From: Owenia fusiformis
Taxonomy: Eukaryota; Annelida; Polychaeta; Sabellida; Oweniidae
Assembly: GCA_903813345.2 (NCBI GenBank)
Contig: CAIIXF020000001.1
Span: forward strand, 36,551,366 to 36,615,365
DNA length: 64,000 nt
Reading direction: 5' to 3'
In this document: positions 37,401 to 49,400 of the stretch, piece after piece
Numbering within the stretch: the stretch's first letter is position 1
Layout: each line of letters starts with the position of its first letter
The notes under the pieces: model-generated
What the model was told of the DNA's origin: nothing
The model's database searches: none
What the model saw: only the letters and a program-made list of their open reading frames with translations
Translations under genes and position numbers: made by a program

Positions 37401-40400
37401 ATTATGGTTGTTCTCTACATAACATTGCATGTGATTATTTCTAGTAAAGCCAGGATAAATGACTTGTCTAACTTCCTGAAACAGCTACCAAGCTTCAACT
37501 CAGCCAGAGCTGCACATGGAAGTGACTCACTAGATGATCTTGTCATAAAAGCCATAGAGGAACAGATGGAAAAAGTAGATGTAAGATGGATCTCTATTCA
37601 AAAGATTAATGAGTAATTTTCCTGTATCCAAAACTCCAATTTTATGTCACTACAACAAGTGATTACATATTGTTATTGACTCCACACTTTTTGTGGTCAG
37701 TGTTTTGCACTCGGTGGTTGGTGTTCAGATGTTTGTGTTTGACATCTGTAACAAATGGCAGGTTGTAACTTTTTTTAGTTAGTCCCCTGTTAAAATTTAG
37801 GTACACCAGAATTTAAACTGAAATATTATGTTGTGAACCAGAGACATTTTCTTAGTGGTGATTTATTGTTAAAGTCTGCAACTTCATAAGTAAAGGAAAA
37901 AAATTGTTGTTGATTAATATTTTGCATCATTTATAGGAAATGAATAAGAAGAAAAAGAGACGAGTAAAAATGCAAGTTAGACCACATCTCTTATTCAGGG
38001 TAAGTACAAGTTTTGTAATTAACCACATCTCTTATAGAGGGTAAGACAAGTTTTGTAATTAACCAATATCACCTCTTATTACTACCTCACATGATCCCCT
38101 CTGATTTGAATTAACAATAGAGGTGATCTGCAACAGTTTGTTGCCCTTCTGATTTGAATGGCATTTTCATTTTACAATAGTATTATATTGTAAATTATTG
38201 CTTTTTGCTGCAAACCATACTTTAACAAATGAATTATTATTGTAGCCATTAGGCATCCAGGGCACCCTAACTCCAGACTCCTCTGCCACATATGAGGTGT
38301 TTGACAGGGTGGTGAACATTAGAGATGGATTCAGTGTCCCCATGGGACTGAGAGGCACAGTGGTTGCAATACAATCAGGTAAGTTATCTATGGGTCCACT
38401 CCACAGACAAAAGGGGAAGATCTCTGTAAATGTCACAACACCTGACAAGCGAAGAGTTTTCAAAGTCCCATTTTTAGAAGCCACTGAATGCTAGCTAAAC
38501 CTGTATAGATGACAAGATCCCCAGACATAAACAGGGAACAAGAATAAATCTCAACAAGACAGACAAAAATTCTTAATTGTTATGGTCTCCGATTTTTGTG
38601 ACAGTGGTTGGTGACCGGCATCTGTAACAAATTCTTACAACTTCAAATAACTTAACAAATACTTCAGTCTTTTTCAAAATCATCTATATAAGTTTTCTGA
38701 AGTTCAAATATGACTTTAGATTTAAGATTTCACCTTCTTCTGGTCTTTTTTCAACTTGCTTCAAATTGACCACTTTTTTCAAAATCATCTACAAGTTCTC
38801 AAAAGTTAAAATCTGACTATGGATTTGAGATTTGACCTTCAATGACCTTCTCAAGGTCAAAGAAGGTCAAAAAGGTCTTATTTCAACTTGATTCAAATTG
38901 ACCATTTTTTTCAAAATCTGACTAGATTTGAGATTTCACCTTCAATGACATTCTCAGGGCCAAAAAGGTATTTTTTAACTTGCTTCAAATTGACCAATCT
39001 CCAAGTTCTCAAAAGTTCAAATCTAACCATAGATTCGAGATTTGACCTTTCCAAGGTCAAAAGACAATTGACCTTCAATGACCTTTTCAAGCTTCAAATT
39101 GACCAATCTTGTTTTCAAAATCATCTACAAGGTCTCAAAAGTTCAAATCTGACTATAGATTTGAGATTTGACCTTTAGTGACCTTCTCAAGGTCAAAAAG
39201 GTTTCATAATATTGTGAGCAACTAGGTGGTGACATTTTGTCATGTTAATGCCTTGTATTAATATAGCTTTCAATGCACGATAATATAGCTTTATAACCAC
39301 GATATAATAGGATTAATTAAATTCATATTTATTCATTTGGCAGATGAAGCATGACATTTCAAATAATAAGAAGATGTTCAAGTTTCTTGCATCAATATCT
39401 TGCCATTTAAGTCATAAATCTCTTTCCTCATGTTCTGATCAATTATCACAGTAATTCAGCTTCTTCTTTGTTCTTTTAATTGATGTGTTCTCAGGTTCTG
39501 CAATAATGGCTATATTTTAAAAAATAGAATATAGTTTTCTAATGCTGATTGAAAAATCAATTTTGTATAGCATTCAAATAATGGATCTTTGCGAAGTGAG
39601 CTGATATATACATGTAAATATATACCCTGTAAAATATTAGGTTTTGCTTATTACTAATCTAGGCATCTAGCAAATATGTACATTGGGAAAACACAGAAAG
39701 CAACCTTATAAATGGGTCTATTAAAGGAGTAAATCCTAACACATTGTTTTTAACTATGTACTTATAAATGATCTGATGATGTGTTGATTAAATTGATTTA
39801 TCATAATCAAATACATAAAGGGAATATATAATGGAGTTTGAAGGTTTTTCTCAAAAATTAGGTTTGAGTAGAATTGAACAAAATTTGAAGGATACAATTT
39901 TCATATATCATCTCTTCAAATATTATATTTAACTTTAAATAAATGTGATATTCGACAGGTAGTTGAAAATCATTAGCCCATTACCATAATTTTGTGAAAA
40001 ATGTCAACTATTTTTGATGTTGTAATATTCTTTCTTTGAAAATAGAGTTATTCCATAAGTGATTCCAATCTCATAATAAGCATGCTGATACAATAATTAT
40101 TTTCAAAAATGGTATTTAAAGGTATTTAAATTTTCTAGCATTACCAAAGATAATTTTTATATTATGGATTATTCTGAAAATTTGAGATTCATCTCTGATT
40201 TTTTGTGTGAAACAAAAAGAAAAAGAAACACTCTCTTGAATCAGCCCTCATATTTTATAACATCTTTTACAACAGTTTTATCATTTGCTAATTAATTCAA
40301 TATGATCTAAATGGGCCACTTATGTGGTGTTATTAATAACATATCAATAGTTTGTAGATGAAATTATAATATTAACAAAGAACTGACATTTAGAAGTCTT

Positions 40401-43400
40401 GTTCTGCTAAAAGCGCATTAAACATATAAATATCAAATTAATAGAGTATTTCATAATACTTGAATAGAGCAAGTAAACCAAGTGTTCACAGCATCACTAA
40501 CATTGGTGAACATTTCACACATTGCAAAATATTTTCTCCATGCCATACAGGCCCTTAGCCAGGGGGGTTCGCACCCCCCCCCCCCTGGCCAAAAATTCTT
40601 TCAAAATCGTGCAGTTTTTCACCATTTTGAGCACTTCTCAAGTGATTTTAGCCTTATTTGGGCCAAAATTGTCAAATGTGAACCCCCCTGGAAATTTTTG
40701 AAAACTGAACCCCCTTGGCAAATCCTGGCTACGGGCCTGCCATATCACATAGAAGATAGAGTCAAGTTGTCATTTAAGCAGTTTAAGCAGAAATACTGTG
40801 TTTGGATTGGCTGGAAGCAGACACACCTTGCCTAGCTATGTGTGAATTTGTTATATAAGTCTGTGAGTTTTCTGTTCAAAGAGGCACTTATATGTGCTTT
40901 GCTGTAAATTCTGCATGTGATTGGTTTTGTTTAGTAGAATGTTGTTGTATTGTAGTAGGAAAATACGAGATGACATCTAATTTTGCCTTGACGTGTGAGC
41001 CACACTATCAGGTGAAAATGGCAGGACAGCATTGGAACTCTTATGTCGACAGAGAATCATTCTATATGCCCTGGAGAAGTCTTTGCTTTTCCACCCATAG
41101 ACTATAGAATTGAGAAATGAGTTACTAATATAAGCCATTGAACAGAAGTTCCTTACTGGATATAGCCACAGAATGTTCCTTTTGAATCTCAGTATTGCTG
41201 AGACCATAAAGTAAGGAGTCCAACATAGTAGTAAGACACCAAACACGGTAGCCATCATTTTCAGAATCTTCATATCACTGCCACTCGGCTGTTTCATGTC
41301 ACTGAAACAATGTGATTTGATCTCAGCTTTTACTGCTTTCTGTTGACGATATGCAATCCAAAATATGCTACAGTATATACTGGCTGTTATCACTACTGTT
41401 AAAATTCCTTGTGCGACAATTATGATATAGTATGCTATTATGTGGTAGGTCTGAGGCCCTAACTGACATACCACTCCCGGTGTCCATGTGTTAAAGATGT
41501 TAATTGCTACTCCGATAGATGCTGAATATATCCATGTAAATGCAATGATCATTTTAACATGTTTCTCTGTGTACAGGCGTGTGTACTGGAATGGTCGGGT
41601 TATTGCTATGAAACGCTCTAAAGCAATTGATGCATATGAAAAGCTGGATGCACTTATTCCCAACAGTAGCAAAAACATCACAACAAGACAAGAATATTTT
41701 TCATAAGCTCCTCCATCTAAATTCACAACCTCAGGGTAATAGAACCGGAAGGCTCCGAAAGGCATGATAACCCCAACCACCAAATCTGCACATGATAAAC
41801 TTAGTATAAACTTGTTGCTGTTTGTTTGCAAGAATTCATATTTTGTGATTGCGAGTATAGTCATGGTGTTTGCTAGCATAGCAAGAACTGCGATTGTCAT
41901 TCCCAAAACTGCATATGTAGTCTCTAGTCCTCTATTTGAGAGATGAGATTTTGAAAAAGTTTCGTTTGTTCCATTTATGAATGTGTTTTCCATGATGTTT
42001 TTATCTGTCATTCCCTACTGTGTATCTATAATCATGAAATATGTCCTTCATGCTGTGGCATTTCTTTTGAGATTGTTGATTCAACCTCCATTGAACCCAC
42101 ATAGATAATTCATTTAGACTTAAGATTTATCTAAATATTTATCCATTTAATATCTATTTCACAATATCATTGTCCGTGTTGTATCATCATTCCATCATGT
42201 CTGAAAAGTGGTAAATCTATAAATATCATTGTTGCTTGTTGCTCAAAAGTTGTATGGCATCTTCAATAAATTATAGTAGCTACCTTTCTCTTGCTGTCAC
42301 CTCATCCTTTATGATGATATCAAGTTGTACTTGTCTTGTATGGAGCTACTTAATGAAATGATCTCTTCAAATTGACATTATTCATATTTGTCATATCGCA
42401 GAATGTTTCATCATTTTTACTACTTCATTGTTTTTCTCTCTAAGTATGAATTTGATACCTTTCAAAAATAAGTGTCAGTTTTTTTGTTAAATTGCAATGA
42501 CATTATTTTTTATTTGTTTACCATCATTTATTTCTGTGCAGTATTTCTTGATTTCCCATCTTTTACCGTGACTGAAGCATGAATGCCAAGTAAGATGCCA
42601 TAACCAATAAACTGTGATAATCATAGCTCGTTTTCTTTGATATATAACAACCTTCCAATATTTTATAACTTTTATAGCATTGGTGCTGATTTATCATAAT
42701 GATCTTATATATTAGTTTCTCCATAAATCTCCATTGAATCTAAATTCTGCACTGTTTTTAATGGTAAGATACATAACTGAAATTCCTACTTATATTTCTT
42801 TGTTAGTATAATAGATATTATCCTAGGGAGTGTTATTATTGTTATATGGCAGTGGCATTCTACCTACATGGATCATTTATTTAATTTAATGTTACTGGTG
42901 TAGAGTTCTTTACATCAATTATTTAAAGAAATTCACTTCCAGTATCTATTTTGATATGTATTTATGTTTATTTCATTTTTGTGTGGTTTGGAGTCACCTG
43001 ACACATATGACATACACTCTTGAGATTCACGAGCAGGAATGATTTGAGGGGGTTTCTGGGTAAATTCACCTTTGGCTACAAACTTACTCTGAAGAAATTC
43101 AGAAATTGACATCGGCTATTTTAAAATCAGAGGATAAATCAGAAACACATAAAAAGACAAGCTTTTTGTCTTGAGATTCTTAAAAAAATTACTTTGTGAA
43201 GTAGGTTGTAAATACCTATTTATTTTACAGTGTTGTTTATGAAAAACCTTGTTATCAATTAGGATACCCATTGGGAGAGACAAAGTAACTTTGTATCTCA
43301 TTAGTACTATCAGTTATGCTATACTATATGCTTTTAAAATATTATTACAGTAATATAGCTTTGTGCTATTATAATTGATATGTTCTCCTAGGTTCTGCAA

Positions 43401-46400
43401 TAACTTAACATGTATATGTATAATTAGAAATTTAGAAATATCACTTTTTTGTTGTAATCCAAAAGTATTGCATCGATTTGTTCAAAGTTATACAGACAGC
43501 AAATGCATATATTAAATAAGATATGTTTATTTTTTATATAGTGGTGGGTCAACCCAGGCCACATGGACTTGTCCATCAGTTAATGTTTAAACATATTAAA
43601 AAGAATATATACAGGGTGTCAAAAAAATACGGCACCCCCTTCTACAGCAAAGAGTACTTAATGTTACATTGTGTGTCATATCTCATTTTAAAGACAATTT
43701 AATTCTGGAGTTACCTGAGAAATTTCAGCTTTATATCATATAATTTTACAGATTTACAGCTGATTCTTAATAGTTGGTATGACCACCAGTTCCTGCTCAA
43801 ACAGCAGCTTATCTGGAGAGATAATGATTTCAATAAGAATTCAGATAAAGGTGTATCATTGCATAACCTCTAAGCACTGTCCTCGCATTCTTCAGAAATA
43901 CATCCTCACTGTATCTTTTTTCAAGAGGCTCTTTGTCCATCAGTTCCTATACCCTGTTTTTCAGAACTGAACCCATATGTTCAGTGCAGTTGAAATCTGG
44001 GCTGATCCTTTCATATTCCGCTTTCTGAAGATTTAACCTTTAACCAGTAATAGAGCAGCAAACAAAGTACTGAAGTATCAAACTTAAAAACAATGTAGCT
44101 TTTTTTAATATAAAGTTTTATTAAATGAAATTTAAGGAGTAACTCCAGAATAAAATCATCTTTCAAATGATGTATGACACAATTAGGCGATCAGCCTGGG
44201 GGGTTGGTCGGTACCAAATCAGGGGAATAATGGCCATGGTGATTTTTGGGAAGGTCTAGACCCCTAGAGTAAGAAAATATGTGATAGCATTGCAGAAGTG
44301 GTAGCTTAATAGGTGTTATCACCCATTTTTCAAAATGGCCGCCTGTGCACTTGCCACCAAATAAAAGAAGTTATATCTAAGCATACTGAGAGGCAAAATC
44401 AGTTATTTTAGGGTCTAATTCTGGTTTTTAGGGGTCAATGATTTGAGTTATGCCTAAATCCAAGTCATCAAAACATTAATTCATATGAAAATCCAAGATG
44501 GCCGCCAAATTTGGTTGAAAAACAAATATGTACTAATGATACAAGCTCAAAAACGTTTCAACACGATTTTGAAGAGTTTTAGAAGAGGTTTTAGAGTCTA
44601 AAGATTTTATTCATGTCTAAAGCTATGTCATCAAAGGATTACTTTATATTGAAATCCAAGATGGCCGCAAAATAGGTGCCAAAATGAATATGTCATTACA
44701 GTATTGATATACAAGTAAGCTCGAGGAACAGATAAAAAGTAATTTTGTGGACAATGAAAAGGTTTGGGGGTCAAGGATTTCATTTATGGCTCATTTAAGT
44801 CAGCAAAGAATTGCTTTATATGGAAATCCAAAATGGCCACCAAAATGAAAATGTAACTACAGGTATTGATATAAGCTCAAAGAACAGATAAAAATTAATT
44901 TTTTAGACCATGAAAGTGTTAGGGGATCAATGATTTTATTGTCTTAGTCATCAAAGAATAACTTGATGTGGAAATCGAAGATGGCTGCCAAAATGAATAT
45001 GTTACTATTAATATATGTTCAAAGTGATTTTGGAGACCATGTCTAGGTTCCTATGGTCGAGAACTTTAATAATGTCTAAAACTTAGTCATCAAATAATTA
45101 TTTTATTTGGATATTCAGGATGGCAACCAAAATGGCTGCCAAAACTATAAGTAATTTTGGAATACATTTATTTGAATATCCAAGATGGCCCTGATGGGAT
45201 TTTCCATCTCAATTGTACCCTCTTCATAGCAGCAATGAACTGGATTGTGAAAGCAGAAGAGTCCAAGTAAAGAGGTTTCAAAGTGAATGATGACACAAAA
45301 CATCCTTCTTGCCAAGCCTTTATGGACATCATCACTGTTATGACCTAGTCATTCCCTAGAGCACAACAGATTCTAAGGTGCCTCGAGATGATGGCCAATT
45401 GGACATGTATCTAGTGCAATCCAAGGAATCTTTTCAGCTGAGTGGTATACAAAGGCAGCTAATGTGCAATTTTTCATACTATCCATGATGAGAAAATTGA
45501 ATATCTAGGGAAATATTTTGATGAGTTTTTTAAAGATATCAACAGCATCTGTGAGAACTAGAAAAATGAATGAAAGCTATTGACCTTAGCCATGTAGGGA
45601 GTTGGTTCAAAGTCTCATGCTTTCAGTTTGGTGTTATTCTCCTATGACTTTTCCAACTATGTAACTTCCATTACAACAACAGAGGCTGAGGAGAAAGAGC
45701 AACATTAACAGAGTAAGAAGGGTGACTTGCAAAGGTTACCTGGGAGTAGATAGGCAACTTTGGTTCCAATGATCTCAAACTAACACACCCAAAAAAAGGT
45801 TAATAAGTATTTTAGCACTCTGGGAATAAGCTCTTGACAATGGACCAAGTTAAGTTTTGGTGTATCCCGAAAGCTCTAATTGACTCTAATTCCAAGAAAA
45901 AAGAAAAAGAGAAAAACAAAGAAAATGAAAAAACAAAGATAACACAAATGAGAAAACACAAATAAAACCAGAAAATTGAAAGGAGCACAAAAACAAAAGA
46001 AAGAAAACAAAAAACAAAGACAAAAATGAAAACAACAAAGAACACTGAAAAATATAGAGGTCATAACAGATGAAGAGAGAAATAAGCTAGAAAATAGGAA
46101 AAACTTAACCAACAGCCAATTTGGCAGCAATTTTGGCAGCCATCTTTGATTTTCATCAAGACAACAGTTTATCAATTAAAGTAAAAAGAAAAATTTCAAT
46201 GGTAACTGAAATCCTCAATCCCTACATCCTAGTTAACTAGTCAAATATACCACAATCACTTGCCAACATCCTCTGTTAATGCTTATAAATATACATGTAT
46301 GTACATGTAAATATTCATATTGGCAGCCATTTTGGTGACCATTTTGGATTTTAATATGAGGAAAGGTTAAGATGACTTTGGTAAAGGCTAAATTGAAACC

Positions 46401-49400
46401 GTACCATTTTCCCCTGAAACCTAGTTTCAGATATCTATTACATACATTTCTTTTTCAACTTTTCTATGTGCGTATAAATTCATTTTAGCAGCCATATGTT
46501 TGGCCATTTTGGTAGCCATTTCAAATTTCTATATAAAGGTATTCTTTAATCACTTAGATTTATCCATGGATTGAATCTGTATTAACCCTATCATGGTCTG
46601 AAAAAGCACTTTTTAACTGTTCTTTGAGTTTATATAAATAGTTTACTTATTCATTTTGGCACTCATTTTGGTGGCCATCTTAGAATTCCATATAAAGGAT
46701 TTCTATTATTACTTGAATATTTAGACACAAATAAAATCCCCAGCCTCTAAAACCTATTCATGGTCTCCAAAGTCACTTTTTAACCGTTCTTTGAGCTATT
46801 TTAGCTTCTATCAATAGTAACATATTTGTTTTGAGACCCATTTTGGTGGCCATCTTGGATTTCCATATAAAGCAATTTTTTGATGACTTAGATTTTGACA
46901 TAAATGAAATCCTTGACCCCTAAAACCCAGAAATAGACTTCAGAATCACTGTTTTTGCCTCTCATTATACTAAGATATGATTTCTTTTATTTGGTAAAAA
47001 GCGCAATAGCAGCCATTTTGAAAAATGGGCGATAACACCCATAAGCTACCACTCCTGCAATGCTATCACATATTTTCTTACTTTGGAGTTATTTACCTTG
47101 CCAAAAATCACTATGAGCATTATTCCCCTAACTTGGTACCGATAACCTAAATTTTGGGGTGAAGCTGATGGCCTAAATATGGAACTTTCAGGACTTTTTG
47201 CTGAAGAGGGGGTTGTTATTTGACACCCTGTACATTTAACATCTAAAGATTAACAATAACATCTAGAAGTTTTTGCAAAATATCTCATAAACTCTCAATT
47301 AATCTGTAATTGATCTGGGAGCATCTTCTCCGATGCCTAGGCATTTCCGATGGACTTTAGTGCAAAATCTGGATTACATTTTGAATGCTTATTTGCAGTA
47401 TTCCAATGGTCGCGATTTCCATTGGAAACATTTCGACTTCTTCCCTTCATTATCACTTTCACCATTCTCTTGGCTCAAAAGTTTACTTCTCTTTGAAATA
47501 AAGATTGAAAAATGCAGATAACTCTTTCAGTCCTCAGTCTAAACATGGCTTTTCAAGGTTCAACAGTGGTCCTGGAATGCCTTTTATCCATGTGAGTCCA
47601 GTACCCATGGTACTATATTGTTACTATAAGGGTATTCCACAATACTTGAGAAGAAAAACTAGACCAGTGCAAAAATCATGGTGAACCTTTTAATAGGCTC
47701 AATCACTTCTCTCCCTGTCTATCCAACCATTTGTCCATCTGTCCATTTGTCTTTGACCCATCAAAAATATTTAAACAAATGGAAATTGCCATTTTTCTGA
47801 ACCAATGCTCATATCCCCTTTTAGATGGCTCAGCAATGCTTGTAAGGACCTTATACACCCGCCATTGGGATCTCCCCATGGGAAAAAAATAATTCATCTG
47901 ATTTTTCAAAATGAGTATTCTGCTTCAATTATTACATTTATATGCACACTAGTATCTTGTTGACCTATATTCAGCACTGTATTGATGTATAGGCCACTTA
48001 TTAGGGTCATAATTCAATCATGAAGTGTAGAGGCATAGATTCCAAACCAGGAAGTATTTTTGTGTCTGTCAAAATCCATTTACATCCTACGCATTCCTGC
48101 ATCTTATCCAAATATGTTACTACATAATGAAATATAATAGTATAATCTTTGGTTTTACAAACTTGTATGATATTTGATAAGTGTAAAAGTTGTTTTTGGA
48201 GCATTTTTCTATAGCCATTTTGTAGGGAGAAAAATGATGAAAAAATGTACAATCTTTTAATTTTAAGTATGACCTGAATCGATTGCAAACTTCATATTTG
48301 CACATTTGATGAGATAAACCATTTGTGTCGTATTGTGAAATTATTAATTTTGCAATCGATTCAGGTCATAGTGTATTTTTGGTATTTCTGTGATAATCAA
48401 TGGAAACCAATGGCCTCTATTGGGATTTGCTGATATCCTCATGTTAAGTCAATGGTGCACAGCCCCATGTAAGTCAATACAACCTTACTGAACGAAATGA
48501 TCCCTATCTCAGCTTATGTGTGTCCGAGCACTTTAATATTTTCCAAAGTATTATATGACATTTTATTCTTCATGTTACACCTACGAATGATTCATTTTGA
48601 CCATAGAGATATTTGCCAATAATTGCACCTTGTTCTTTGTTCCATTGGCCCTACTTTTGTCTTGCTTTAAGGAGAAATCTGCTGTTTTCACCCTTTGATC
48701 CCAACAAATGATGCCATTTTTATGCCAAATGTATTCACTCTTCCCTCTCCTTGTTTCAATAGAGGTATTGTAAATTCAGCTACTGTTCTGCCAATTTGCA
48801 GTAGACTAAGATGGAAATTAGTCTAAAAATTAACTATGGTTCTATGCCATTGTGGATGTGCAGCAGTTAAAATTTATTACATGTTGAATTAAGTACCAAA
48901 CCTCTGAGAATACCATTAATACAGCCTTTAAGAACAAGCCACTCTTCTTTCAGGGGACAATGGCAACACAGCATTAGAACTTTTATGTCGACAGAGTATC
49001 ATTTTATATGCCCTGGAGAAGTCTTTGCTTTTCCACCCATAAACTATAGAATTGAGAAATGAGTTACTAATATAAGCCATTGAACAGAAGTTCCTTACTG
49101 GATATAGCCACAGAATGTTCCTTTTGAATCTCAGTATTGCTGAGACCATAAAGTAAGGAGTCCAACATAGTAGTAAGACACCAAACACAGTAGCCATCAT
49201 TTTCAGAATCTTCATATCGCTGCCACTCGGCTGTTTCATGTCACTGAAACAATGTGATTTGATTTCAGCTTTTACTGCTTTCTGTTGACGATATGCAATA
49301 CAAAATATGCTGCAGTATAGACTGCCTGTCATCACTATTGTTATAATTCCTTGTGCCACTATGATAATATAGTATGCCATAATCTGGTAGGTCTCAGGCC

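Noticed and set aside
41488-41946. Plus-strand frames inside GPCR copy 1
   Set aside because: They are antisense shadows of a complete seven-helix receptor on the minus strand.
45812-46175. Phe/Val/Leu-rich frames on the minus strand
   Set aside because: They translate an A-rich low-complexity run at the centre of the foldback element and have no family features.
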